Shown: positions 19,293 to 27,640 of the stretch, piece by piece | Layout of the letters: each line of letters begins with the position of its first letter | Numbering within the stretch: the first letter of the stretch is position 1 | Assembly (NCBI GenBank): GCA_002413395.1 | Contig: DHWX01000029.1 | Span: 1 to 64,000 of the forward strand | DNA: 64,000 nucleotides | Origin: Polaromonas sp. UBA5171 | GTDB lineage: Bacteria; Pseudomonadota; Gammaproteobacteria; Burkholderiales; Burkholderiaceae_C | Direction: 5' to 3' | Position numbers and translations under genes: made by a program | Notes under the pieces: generated by a model | Database searches by the model: none | Seen by the model: only the letters and a program-made list of their open reading frames with translations | Told to the model about the DNA's origin: nothing

Positions 19293-21257
19293 TTAGAACT
19301 TGGCACGCAGCGCAGCGGTGACTGCGCGTCCGGCTTCAGGATAGATGCCGCTAGTCACACCACCAGTACATTCATAAGCCTGTGTGTAGAACTTTCGGTC
19401 GAACAGGTTAACGACGCCGAGCGAGACCTCAAGGTTCCGCCACTGATAAGCGTAGCGCACATCTGCCGTGGTATAGGCAGGCATGGAACACTGATTGGCG
19501 AAATCAGGATGCTGCGATGACACCCAGTTCACTCCACCGGAGAGAAGCTGGTTTGCCACCAGCGTCCAGTCGGCATGCAAAGCGAAGGTCCGACGCGGTG
19601 CCAGCGGCACCTCTTGGCCCGCATACGGTCCCGATTCAAAGGTGGATTTGCGCAATGCCGCATTCACGCGCAAGCTAAGGTTCTTGGTATAAGCATAGCT
19701 CTCATCCAATTCGATGCCAGAGCGACGAGTGGGGTCAAAATTGACATTCGCGCCATTAAAGCCGTACAGGCTGCCAGGCCCTGTGGCTGAAGGATCGTAG
19801 CCAATCTCATCGGTCAAAGCGCTGCGGTACCAGCGGGCATCGAATTTGACCGGTCCAGAGGCGTAGCGTGAACCCAGCTCCATATCCCTGGAGCGCTGTG
19901 GCAGCAACGTCATGCCAGGTGTTGTATAGCCCAATTCATCCACATTGGCCAAGCGAAAACTATGGCCGACGCGCCCATAAATGGAAACTGCTTTGCCAAG
20001 GGGTTGGCTCAGTCCGAGTTCCCAGGCATTTTGGTCGTCAGCCAGGCCCATCACCGCATTTGAATTATTTTTGCTGATGCGCTCTGTGCGAAGGCCCAAA
20101 GACAAGGTGGTACCCGTGGACGCCAGGGTGACCTCATCGCGCAAATACCAGGCACGTGAAGACTGGGTCGCCGTAGAGCCGTAGGCACCCAGCACATCGC
20201 GCTGCCAGCTTGCGTAGTCATTACCAAGCGTGAGCTTATTTGAAAATTTCGACAGGTTGGCACTGTGAACGGCGCGCAACGCATAGTTGGTGGCCTTGAC
20301 ATCGAAGTCATAGTTCGAACTGCCATAAGAGGAAACATACAGGCTACGCAACTTTTTTTCACGCGAACCAGTATCAGCCGTTAATTGCCAATTTCCTACA
20401 ACGGCCTCCGCGAACAACCCACTTCGGGTGTTATCAATCGTGGCATTGTTTAAAGGGCTCGTGGTCTGGCTGGGATTGTTCTGGTACTGCGCCGCGGTGA
20501 GCGAACCAGGCAAGCCGGTGTCCAGCTCATCGTGCGACACGCGCGCGCCCACACGCAACCAGTCGTTGCTCCACTGGGCTACAGCCGAGGCCGCATCGGT
20601 GTCGGAGCGAAAATTGTCACGGTAGTTGTCCGCCTTGCGGTTCATGGCATTGACATCCAGCGAAACCCCGCCGCTGGCAAGCGTAGCATTGGCGCGCTCT
20701 TCTCGCAGGCCGTAGCTGCCTACCCCTGCATACAGGGAGGCCGCATTTTTACGCGCCGTTCCTGCTCCAGCCTTCGTGGTGATGATGATGACGCCAGCGG
20801 TTGCGCCTTCGCCGTAAAGCACGGCACCGCTGCCGCGAATCACTTCAATTCGCGCCACAGACTCAATCGGAATACCGGCCAGGCGGGTACCCCCTAAATC
20901 CGCTTCATTGATGCGGATGCCGTCCACGATCACAACCTGGTTGCTGTCGGATGTGCTGCCGAAACCGCGCAGGTCCAGGGCATAGTCTCCGCCACCATAA
21001 AAATCCTGGCGCCCTGGCACGCCCAGAATGCGCATGATGGCTTCGTTTACCGTGACCGCGCCAGAGCGTTGAATGTCATCAGCGGTAATCACGCTGGTGC
21101 CGAAGGGCTGGGCTTCGCTCGGCCCGGCCACACGGCTGGTCGTGACCACCACTTCATTGAGAGTGCTGGTGGACTGGCTTTGCGCCAGCGCCACTGAAGC
21201 AGCGGGCAGCGCCAGGCCAAGTACTGCAAGGCGTACAGAAGAAATACGGATTTTCAT
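19293..21257 (-). CDS. btuB: TonB-dependent outer membrane receptor, BtuB-like
   Basis: This 654-residue protein has a signal peptide (to SVALAQ), a TonB-box-like segment LNEVVVTTSR, an N-terminal plug domain (GVPGRQDFYGGG, VVIVDGIRINEAD, RIEVIRGSGAVLYGEGATAGVI) and a 22-strand-type beta-barrel ending in the outer membrane signature with terminal Phe (AALRAKF). It should import corrinoids across the outer membrane using TonB energy. The assignment to cobalamin rests on the cobalamin riboswitch immediately upstream and on the BtuF-like gene downstream. Confidence 0.92.
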   Translation of the reverse strand: MKIRISSVRLAVLGLALPAASVALAQSQSTSTLNEVVVTTSRVAGPSEAQPFGTSVITADDIQRSGAVTVNEAIMRILGVPGRQDFYGGGDYALDLRGFGSTSDSNQVVIVDGIRINEADLGGTRLAGIPIESVARIEVIRGSGAVLYGEGATAGVIIITTKAGAGTARKNAASLYAGVGSYGLREERANATLASGGVSLDVNAMNRKADNYRDNFRSDTDAASAVAQWSNDWLRVGARVSHDELDTGLPGSLTAAQYQNNPSQTTSPLNNATIDNTRSGLFAEAVVGNWQLTADTGSREKKLRSLYVSSYGSSNYDFDVKATNYALRAVHSANLSKFSNKLTLGNDYASWQRDVLGAYGSTATQSSRAWYLRDEVTLASTGTTLSLGLRTERISKNNSNAVMGLADDQNAWELGLSQPLGKAVSIYGRVGHSFRLANVDELGYTTPGMTLLPQRSRDMELGSRYASGPVKFDARWYRSALTDEIGYDPSATGPGSLYGFNGANVNFDPTRRSGIELDESYAYTKNLSLRVNAALRKSTFESGPYAGQEVPLAPRRTFALHADWTLVANQLLSGGVNWVSSQHPDFANQCSMPAYTTADVRYAYQWRNLEVSLGVVNLFDRKFYTQAYECTGGVTSGIYPEAGRAVTAALRAKF

Positions 21258-21355
21258 GGATCAAACAATCGACAAAATGCCCTCACCAGCTTCCCCGCCA
21301 GTGCCTGAGCGTTACGAACGTGCGGCCAGTTCATGGACGCGCGCATTCACCTTGT

Positions 21356-21575
21356 TGGCCGGTATCCGGGCTGACGGAACTGCTCTTCAATCGCCTTCCC
21401 AAGCGTGTGTTCAAAACGCTCAGTGGCTGATGATCAAAGCTGAATGGATCCTGACCTGTAAAGTCAAAGGAGCAACATTCGTCCGTTTACCGTTGCGGGG
21501 GCAGCGCAGGTTAAAAGTCGCGGCGCCTGCAAGACCGGGCTGACCGGTCCGCATGGCTTAGACTCACTCCTGCTT
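21356..21575 (-). promoter_or_regulatory. Cobalamin riboswitch
   Basis: On the minus strand the B12 box GCTGCCCCCGCAACGG lies at 21490-21505. It is followed by GCCACTGAGC, TTGGGAAGGCG and finally CCCGGATACCGGCC near 21356-21370, the conserved blocks of the cobalamin (adenosylcobalamin) riboswitch in the right order and spacing. The region ends about 100 nt before the btuB start. It should repress the receptor and the BtuF-like gene when intracellular cobalamin is high. The 5' boundary is approximate. Confidence 0.95.
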
Positions 21576-21668
21576 CCCGTTGAACTGCAGCGTGTGAACC
21601 ACACTGCGAGCACCAACAGGCAAGATTCTACGCGGCAAAACCCCGCAAACCCTACAATCAGCCTTGTC

Positions 21669-21908
21669 ATGTCGAATCCAACTCAAATCGACCAACTCAT
21701 TGAGCGCGTAGAGCGGCTGTTGCTGCGCTACGAAGAATTGCAGCGCACCAACGTCCTGCTGGGCGAACAGGTCAGCGTTCTGACCCAGGAGCGCGATTCC
21801 CTCAAATCACGACTCAGTGCCGCGCGCGCCCGCGTCGATGCCTTGCTGGAGCGCTTGCCCGAAAGCAGCGGACACGGGATCAAAATCCCAATGGAAACCG
21901 AGCGATGA
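21669..21908 (+). CDS. ZapB-like coiled-coil protein
   Basis: ATG 21669 gives a 79-residue protein that is almost wholly coiled coil (IDQLIERVERLLLRYEELQR onward), like the short DUF904/ZapB-type proteins found just upstream of zapA. It probably assists Z-ring organisation through the adjacent ZapA. A TACAAT at 21653-21658 is a possible -10 element that would give a nearly leaderless start. Its stop codon overlaps the zapA start (ATGA). A longer upstream frame is not preferred. Confidence 0.8.
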   Translation: MSNPTQIDQLIERVERLLLRYEELQRTNVLLGEQVSVLTQERDSLKSRLSAARARVDALLERLPESSGHGIKIPMETER

Positions 21909-22252
21909 AACAGCTCGAAGTGCAAATCATGGGACAGAGCTATTTGCTGGGCTGCCCCGAAAACGGCGACGCGCGCCTGCTTGAGGCCGTTGGCCGGGTG
22001 GACGCCGCCATGTGCAAAATCCGTGACGCCGGCAAAACCAAGGCGCGTGACCGCATTGCGGTACTGGCCGCCCTGAACCTCGCATTTGAGCTTCCCGAAC
22101 GCGGCGCCACCGGCATGCCAGCGCCAACTGCAACACGGCTCCACGTACCGAATGGCAGCCCTGATGGCAACGCAGAAGCCTCGGGCCCACAGCTCGCTGC
22201 CTTGCTGCAGCGGCTGGACACGGCACTGGGTATTGACGGTCGGCTGCTTTAA
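21905..22252 (+). CDS. zapA: Cell division protein ZapA
   Basis: ZapA binds FtsZ and crosslinks protofilaments at the division site. The 115-residue product begins MKQLEVQIMGQSYLLGCPE, with the ZapA N-terminal domain and the conserved helix AVGRVDAAMCKIRDAGKTKARDRIAVLAALNLA. The C-terminal part after residue 70 is less conserved. It is translationally coupled to the ZapB-like gene. 6S RNA follows directly, the usual zapA-ssrS order in proteobacteria. Confidence 0.93.
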   Translation: MKQLEVQIMGQSYLLGCPENGDARLLEAVGRVDAAMCKIRDAGKTKARDRIAVLAALNLAFELPERGATGMPAPTATRLHVPNGSPDGNAEASGPQLAALLQRLDTALGIDGRLL

Positions 22253-22322
22253 GCTGGTCCATTTTCCCCAACAAAAGCCCGCCCGCGCCTCCGCGTAACG
22301 GCTACAAAGGCCTACAATTAAT

Positions 22323-22497
22323 TTGTCTGCGATGCGCACTGGGCTTTATATTTCCTTGAACCAATGCTCCACGAGCACGGGCTTGGTAAATTGTCTGGCA
22401 GGCGTGATCGTCTCGCGTCAGACGAACCCGAAACCTGACTGCCCTCGCCCACCTGAACCCCGGTTCAGGATGACGGTCCAGTGGCACTCGCAGACAC
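22323..22497 (+). ncRNA. ssrS: 6S RNA
   Basis: The RNA closes with GTCTGCGA (22325-22332) pairing with TCGCAGAC (22488-22495), then CACTGG (22337-22342) pairing with CCAGTG (22478-22483). A large, less paired central region separates the arms, as in 6S RNA, which mimics an open promoter and sequesters sigma70 RNA polymerase. A TACAAT -10 element at 22313-22318 is correctly placed for a start near 22325. Location right after zapA supports the call. Confidence 0.9.
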
Positions 22498-22572
22498 CTT
22501 TTTCTCCCTCCCGGGATTCCGTCCTGCTCTTCACCGGCCCGCAGCACGCGCTGCATCACACATTGCCCTTGC

Positions 22573-23388
22573 ATGAATCTCGAACCTCTCATCATCCTTG
22601 AGCTCGCCTTGCTGGGCGTTGGTACCGGCTTTCTTGCCGGCTTGCTGGGAATTGGCGGCGGCATGATGATGGTGCCTTTCATCACCATCATCCTGTCGAA
22701 CCGTGGCGTGGCTCCTGATCTGGCGGTGAAGATGGCCATCGCCACTTCCATGGCAACCATCATCTTCACTTCCATCTCCAGCGTTCGGGCGCACCACAAG
22801 CGCGGCGTGGTGCGCTGGGATATCGTGGGACGGCTGGCACCCGGCATCATCGTGGGCAGCATCATCGGCAGCCTGGGCGTGTTCTCGCTGCTCAAGGGCT
22901 CTTACCTGGCGATCTTCTTTGCCCTGTTTGTGAGTTTTTCTGCAACACAGATGTTCCTGAACAAAAAACCGAAACCTACGCGGCAAATGCCGGGCACTGC
23001 GGGCCAGTTGGTGGCGGGCGGCTTTATCGGCTTCCTGTCGGGCCTGGTTGGCGCGGGCGGCGGCTTCATCAGCGTGCCGTTCATGACCTGGTGCAATGTG
23101 GCAATACACAGCGCCGTGGCTACCTCCGCGGCACTGGGGTTTCCGATCGCAGTGAGCAATGTGCTGGGTTATGTGATCAGCGGGCAACGGGTGCAGGGCC
23201 TGCCAGTCGGCTCCTTCGGCTACATCTGGCTACCCGCGCTTGTGGTGATTGCCGTGTGCAGCTTCGCCACCGCACCGCTGGGTGCGCGGGCCGCCCACAA
23301 GCTGCCGGTCGGCAATCTCAAGCGGGTGTTTGCCAGCATTTTGTATGCGCTGGCGGCCTATATGCTCTACAAAGGCCTGAGCAGTTAG
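22573..23388 (+). CDS. TauE/SafE family membrane permease
   Basis: This 271-residue protein has about eight membrane segments and the duplicated glycine-rich TauE/SafE motifs (GLLGIGGGMMMVPF near residue 25 and GLVGAGGGFISVPF near residue 155). Members export sulfite, sulfoacetate or related organic anions. No sulfur metabolism genes are adjacent, so the substrate cannot be inferred. ATG 22573 is the first start after 6S RNA. Confidence 0.9.
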   Translation: MNLEPLIILELALLGVGTGFLAGLLGIGGGMMMVPFITIILSNRGVAPDLAVKMAIATSMATIIFTSISSVRAHHKRGVVRWDIVGRLAPGIIVGSIIGSLGVFSLLKGSYLAIFFALFVSFSATQMFLNKKPKPTRQMPGTAGQLVAGGFIGFLSGLVGAGGGFISVPFMTWCNVAIHSAVATSAALGFPIAVSNVLGYVISGQRVQGLPVGSFGYIWLPALVVIAVCSFATAPLGARAAHKLPVGNLKRVFASILYALAAYMLYKGLSS

Positions 23389-23485
23389 TTCCCCACGCTG
23401 GTCACTGCATGTACGGCGCTGCTCCCAAGGGGGCTGAACTTGCCTGGGGGCCGGCGCTGCGTTCGCCAGGCCGCGCAACCGATAC

Positions 23486-23998
23486 TCAGGCGGTCAGCGG
23501 TGCATGCATCACGACGATGCCGTCTTCGTCGGCATAGAGCCAATCGCCGGGATAAACCCACACTCCCTGGATCTGCACCGCCACGCCGTTCTGGCCTTCG
23601 TTGCGCTTTTCCGTCGGTAGCGGCATGGCAGCCAGTGCCCGGATGCCGACCCGGCACTGCGCCAATTCGGTCACATCGCGCACGCAGCCATCGACGACCA
23701 CACCGGCCCAGCCGTTTTTTGCGGCTGCTGCACCAAGGTTGCCGCCCAGCAAGGCGCGGCGCAGTGACGCGCCACCATCCACCACCAGCACGCGGCCCTC
23801 ACCGGACGAATCAACAGCCGCTTTGACCAGCGAGTTGTCTTCAAAGCATTTGACCGTAACGACCGGTCCGCAAAATTTTCGAATGCCTCCATAGTCCTTG
23901 AACACAGGCGGCAACACCCTGAATGCGCCTAAGTTGTCATTTTTATGGGTATCGCAAAGATCACAGGTCGCGAACGAAACAGCAGTAGTGGCGGTCAT
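23486..23998 (-). CDS. rraA: Ribonuclease E activity regulator RraA-like
   Basis: The 170-residue protein matches RraA, which binds and inhibits RNase E: ATCDLCD near the N-terminus, FGGIRKFCGPVVTVK-like segment, DGGASLRRALLGGNLGAAAAKNGWAGVVVDGCVRD and a GVWVYPGDWLYADEDGI end. The same fold includes HMG/CHA aldolases (the GGNLG...VVDGCVRD loop), so an aldolase activity cannot be fully excluded. It is a single-gene unit convergent with the TauE/SafE gene. Confidence 0.9.
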   Translation of the reverse strand: MTATTAVSFATCDLCDTHKNDNLGAFRVLPPVFKDYGGIRKFCGPVVTVKCFEDNSLVKAAVDSSGEGRVLVVDGGASLRRALLGGNLGAAAAKNGWAGVVVDGCVRDVTELAQCRVGIRALAAMPLPTEKRNEGQNGVAVQIQGVWVYPGDWLYADEDGIVVMHAPLTA

Positions 23999-24318
23999 TT
24001 TCAGCAGCTTTCTTGATGGATATTTGACGCAAGCATACAGATTTTCAGCCTATGTCCGATACAACGGCACGCTGCTTGGCGGCGGTTTCCCCAACTGCCT
24101 TTTTCGTTTGAATAGCCACCACTGGCAACCATTGAATGGCCTGAGGAATAGTGCGCCAAGGTGTTTTCCCGGTTCTCAGAGGTAAATCTGCAACATCTAT
24201 GCGCAAATAAAGTGAGTTTTCACTATGAAACTGCGTTTTTCTCCAGTAGCATCCGCATTGCCACAAGGAAGTAGTTATCCGTGTGGTGATTTATCAACTT
24301 CTAGAAGGAAAATCAATC
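23999..24318. other. Divergent intergenic region between rraA and the H1-like gene
   Basis: This 320-nt stretch separates divergent genes and should contain both promoters. A small inverted repeat AGTGA-GTTT-TCACT lies at 24211-24224. The SD-like AGAAGGA at 24303-24309 serves the following gene. No other gene is seen. Confidence 0.35.
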
Positions 24319-24780
24319 ATGGCAACTGCGAAAAAAACACCGGTAAAAAAAGCGCCTGCAAAAAAGGCTGCTCCGGCAAAAAAAGTCGCTGCAAAAAAGG
24401 CAGCACCAGCGAAGCAGGTAGCTGCCAAAAAAGCAGCTCCCGCAAAGAAGGTAGCCGCGAAGAAGGCAGCGCCAGCGAAGAAGGCAGCGCCAGCCAAGAA
24501 AGTTGCAGCAAAAAAAGCGCCCGCAAAAAAGCGCACACCCAATGCAGCGTTCATGAAACCACTGACCTTGAGCCCGGCTCTGGCAGCTGTGGTTGGCGAC
24601 AAGCCTTTGCCACGCACAGAGATCGTTAAAAAACTGTGGGTTTACATCAAGGCCAAGGATCTGCAGGACAAAGTCAACAAGCGCATGATCAACGCCGACG
24701 AAAAACTGCGTACCATATTCGGCAAGGCGCAGGTGTCGATGTTCGAGATGGCCGGCCTGATCGGCAAGCACGTCAAATAA
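24319..24780 (+). CDS. Histone H1-like protein with C-terminal SWIB domain
   Basis: ATG 24319, after AGAAGGA at 24303-24309, encodes 153 residues. The first 70 are a lysine/alanine/proline repeat (units such as KKAAPAKKVAA), a histone H1 C-tail-like DNA-binding segment. Residues 75-153 form a SWIB/MDM2-type domain (AFMKPLTLSPALAAVVGD, LPRTEIVKKLWVYIK, MFEMAGLIGKHVK). Such fusions are known in Burkholderiales and chlamydiae and probably affect nucleoid structure. The repetitive DNA also creates long open frames in other registers; those are shadows. A strong terminator follows. Confidence 0.92.
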   Translation: MATAKKTPVKKAPAKKAAPAKKVAAKKAAPAKQVAAKKAAPAKKVAAKKAAPAKKAAPAKKVAAKKAPAKKRTPNAAFMKPLTLSPALAAVVGDKPLPRTEIVKKLWVYIKAKDLQDKVNKRMINADEKLRTIFGKAQVSMFEMAGLIGKHVK

Positions 24781-24800
24781 TCAGCTTTTGCTAATTCCCA

Positions 24801-24828
24801 AAAGGCCGGTACCCACCGGCCTTTTTTA
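24801..24828 (+). terminator. Rho-independent terminator
   Basis: AAGGCCGG and CCGGCCTT form an 8-bp stem with a 6-nt loop, followed by a T-run. It lies about 20 nt after the H1-like gene stop codon. The symmetric stem could also work against the convergent synthase gene. Confidence 0.88.
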
Positions 24829-24873
24829 TTGTCAACAAAATGCGGCTGCGCTCCATAAAATGGATTCAGGCTT

Positions 24874-26568
24874 TCAAGACGACCGACCCAGCGCATTTTT
24901 TGTGATGGATGACAGCGTGGCACGCGTCGTGATGACTTCCGGGTCCAGTGCCACTTCGATCAGTGTGCCCTCCTTGCGCGCCAGCGCGGCCAGCAGTTCA
25001 GCCTCGAATTCGGCGGTGCGCGTGATGCGCACTCCGGCATAGCCGTAAGCGCGTGCCAGTGCGGCAAAGTCGGGATTATCAAGGCGCGAACCACTCACAT
25101 GATGCGGGTATTCGCGCTCCTGGTGCATGCGGATGGTGCCGTACATGCCGTTGTTGAGCAGCACGATGATGCTCTTGGCACCGTGCTGAACGGCAGTCGC
25201 CAATTCCTGGCCGTTCATCAGAAAATCACCGTCCCCAGCGATGGTAAAGGCCACCCGCCCAGTTGTGATGGCGGCGGCAATGCCCGCCGGCACGCCATAG
25301 CCCATGGCTCCCACGGTAGGCGCCAGTTGCGTCTTGTGCCCTTTGGCAAGCCCGTGGTGCTTGAAAAACCGGTGCAGCCAGCTGGCAAAATTGCCTGCTC
25401 CATTGGTCAGCACGGCATCCGCTGGCAAATGCCTTTGCAACAGGCCCACAATGACGGGCATGTCGATATTGCCTGGAAGCTCTTGTGGTTCAAGGTTTTC
25501 CAGGTAGTCCGCGTTGCCGGAAGCAGTCCAGGCCTCCCATGGCACGGACGGCGGCGCGGTTAACACCTCCAGCGAGCGAGCCGCCGCATTCATGGTCGCC
25601 TGGATGGCTAGATCCGCCTGATAAACACGGTTGAGCTCTTCTGCACTGGCGTGGATATGCACCAGCTTTTGCCTGGGCCTGGGGGCTTCCAGCAGCGTGT
25701 AGTTGCCGGTTGTCATTTCACCGAGCCGCGGGCCAATGGCAATGATCAGGTCGCTGGCCTTGACGCGCGCGGCCAGCTTGGGATTCAGGCCAATGCCCAC
25801 ATCGCCAACATACAGCGGATGGTGGTTGTCAAAGGTGTCCTGAAAGCGAAACGCATTGCCCACCGGCAAGCTCCAGTTTTCGGCAAAACGCTGCAGCGCC
25901 TGCGCCGACTGGGGTGTCCAGCCACCACCACCGGCAATGACCAGCGGTTGCCTTGACGCCAACAGCATCTCGCGCAGCGTGCACAAAGCGCCAGGATCAC
26001 TCCAGGCCTGAACCGCCTCAACGCGGGGCAACGGCTGCGCCTCGGTCATTTGGGTCAGCATGTCTTCGGGCAACACCAGCACCACCGGACCGGGCCGGCC
26101 GTTCATGGCCGTTGCAAAGGCGCGCGCCACATACTCGGGCATGCGGTCGGCATCATCAATACGCTCCACGCGTTTGGCAAAGCCTTTGGTGCTGGGGCCG
26201 AAAAAGCTGGAAAAATCAACTTCCTGAAAGGCCTCGCGGTCGCGGCAATCGCTGGCCACGTCACCGACCAGCAGCACCATCGGTGTCGAGTCCTGAAACG
26301 CGGTGTGCACACCGATGGAGGCATTGGTGGCGCCGGGACCGCGCGTCACCATGCAAACGCCTGGCCGCCCCGTGAGCTTGCCATGCGCCTCGGCCATGAA
26401 GGCCGCGCCGCCTTCCTGACGACAGGTGATGAATTTGATCTGCTCGCGGCGGGCGTACAGACCGTCCAGCACGGCCAGGTAGCTTTCGCCCGGCACGCCA
26501 AACGCATGGGTAACGCCCTGGGCCAGAAGGCAGTCAACGAGAAGATGGCCGGCAATTTGTTGGGTCAT
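24874..26568 (-). CDS. Thiamine-diphosphate enzyme, acetolactate synthase large-subunit-like
   Basis: This 564-residue protein has the three-domain ThDP layout: N-terminal PYR domain with the catalytic glutamate in CRQEGGAAFMAEAHGKLTG, a middle domain, and a C-terminal PP domain with GDGDFLMNGQELATAVQHG and the NNGMYG metal-binding end. It resembles catabolic or IlvB-like acetolactate synthases. No regulatory subunit gene (ilvN) is adjacent, and the gene stands alone, so it is probably not the main biosynthetic AHAS. Related decarboxylases (glyoxylate carboligase, oxalyl-CoA decarboxylase) are less similar alternatives. Confidence 0.85.
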   Translation of the reverse strand: MTQQIAGHLLVDCLLAQGVTHAFGVPGESYLAVLDGLYARREQIKFITCRQEGGAAFMAEAHGKLTGRPGVCMVTRGPGATNASIGVHTAFQDSTPMVLLVGDVASDCRDREAFQEVDFSSFFGPSTKGFAKRVERIDDADRMPEYVARAFATAMNGRPGPVVLVLPEDMLTQMTEAQPLPRVEAVQAWSDPGALCTLREMLLASRQPLVIAGGGGWTPQSAQALQRFAENWSLPVGNAFRFQDTFDNHHPLYVGDVGIGLNPKLAARVKASDLIIAIGPRLGEMTTGNYTLLEAPRPRQKLVHIHASAEELNRVYQADLAIQATMNAAARSLEVLTAPPSVPWEAWTASGNADYLENLEPQELPGNIDMPVIVGLLQRHLPADAVLTNGAGNFASWLHRFFKHHGLAKGHKTQLAPTVGAMGYGVPAGIAAAITTGRVAFTIAGDGDFLMNGQELATAVQHGAKSIIVLLNNGMYGTIRMHQEREYPHHVSGSRLDNPDFAALARAYGYAGVRITRTAEFEAELLAALARKEGTLIEVALDPEVITTRATLSSITKNALGRSS

Positions 26569-26606
26569 GCCCCCATTGTGCCGCGATCAGCCGGGAAAAG
26601 CCGTGC

Positions 26607-26915
26607 TTACTCGGGCGTGCTGCTGTCGCCGTCGGCACCGCCAGCAGCCAGCGCTTGCCGCGCCAGTTCCTCCTCGCTCAGGGGTGGGGCTTCTTCAAGC
26701 GCCGCCAGCTCTTCGAGAAACTCCGCGCTTGGCGCTTCGTGCTCCAGCAACACTTCTTCAAGTTTTTGCCGACCGGTTTCAATATGTACCGAGGGTGAAG
26801 CCAGCACGGTGGGCGGCACGGGAAATTTCTCGCCGAGCTCGAACTTCAACGCTTGTGATTTTTCATCCACCCAGTGGGCAAAATCACCTTCCTTGGGCGC
26901 GTTCGAATGAGTCAT
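26607..26915 (-). CDS. Conserved-looking small acidic protein of unknown function
   Basis: ATG 26915 follows AAGGAG with a 6-nt spacer on the minus strand and gives 102 residues. The product is acidic, with DFAHWVDEKSQALKFELGEKF in its N-terminal half and glutamate-rich helices at the end (EFLEELAALEEAPPLSEEE). No signal peptide or membrane segment is present. It lies 38 nt upstream of the acetolactate-synthase-like gene on the same strand and may be co-transcribed. The family is not recognised. Confidence 0.65.
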   Translation of the reverse strand: MTHSNAPKEGDFAHWVDEKSQALKFELGEKFPVPPTVLASPSVHIETGRQKLEEVLLEHEAPSAEFLEELAALEEAPPLSEEELARQALAAGGADGDSSTPE

Positions 26916-27058
26916 GATCATCTCCTTGGCTTGCAGTGCGGCCCTGGCGCGAGTGGTCAGGACATGGCTCATTATGGGCGCAGGCACCGCGCAGCGATAG
27001 TGCCATATGCATGAACCGTGCAAAATGTGGCCACTGGCCATCCCATGCGCCACCCGCC

Positions 27059-27619
27059 ATGACCTTACCTGTAATCGATTTTTTCTCTTCGTCGCCCGAG
27101 GTCGCGCGCTGGCTGATCGGCTCGACGCTGCTGGTCGATGGCGTGGGAGGCCGGATTGTCGAGACCGAAGCCTATGACCGGGAAGACCCGGCATCACACA
27201 GCTTTTGCGGTCCCACGCCACGCAACGCGGTCATGTTTGGCCCGCCGGGCCGCGCCTACGTGTACCAGTCTTACGGCATTCACTGGTGCCTGAACCTGGT
27301 ATGCCGCGAAGCGGGGCATGGTGCCGGCGTGTTGATCCGTGCGATTGAACCCTTGGCCGGACTCGACCTGATGCGGGCCCGGCGCGGGCTCGAAGACGTG
27401 CGGCTGCTGTGCGCCGGGCCGGGGCGGGTGGGGCAGGCGCTGGGCATCACGCGGGAACACAACGGTCTGGTCATCGCCGCACCCCTTTTTGAATTGTTGC
27501 CGGCAAGCGGACCCCTTCAGGTGATTTGTGGATCGCGCGTTGGCATTTCAAAGGCGGTTGAGCAGCCCTGGCGCTTCGGGCTGGCGGGCTCACGCTTTTT
27601 GAGCCGGCCTTTCCGTTGA
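27059..27619 (+). CDS. DNA-3-methyladenine glycosylase, AAG/MPG family
   Basis: This 186-residue protein has the alkyladenine glycosylase signatures: RIVETEAYDREDPASHSF with the catalytic glutamate, RNAVMFGPPGRAYVYQSYGIHWCLN, and GPGRVGQALGI. It removes alkylated and deaminated purines in base excision repair. ATG 27059 (MTLPVIDFF) is chosen; an upstream frame to 26936 has unconserved sequence. It is structurally unrelated to the HhH glycosylase at 4 kb. It converges with a broken MFS gene 22 nt away. Confidence 0.92.
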   Translation: MTLPVIDFFSSSPEVARWLIGSTLLVDGVGGRIVETEAYDREDPASHSFCGPTPRNAVMFGPPGRAYVYQSYGIHWCLNLVCREAGHGAGVLIRAIEPLAGLDLMRARRGLEDVRLLCAGPGRVGQALGITREHNGLVIAAPLFELLPASGPLQVICGSRVGISKAVEQPWRFGLAGSRFLSRPFR

Positions 27620-27640
27620 ACGGCAGCGGGGTGGATGGGT

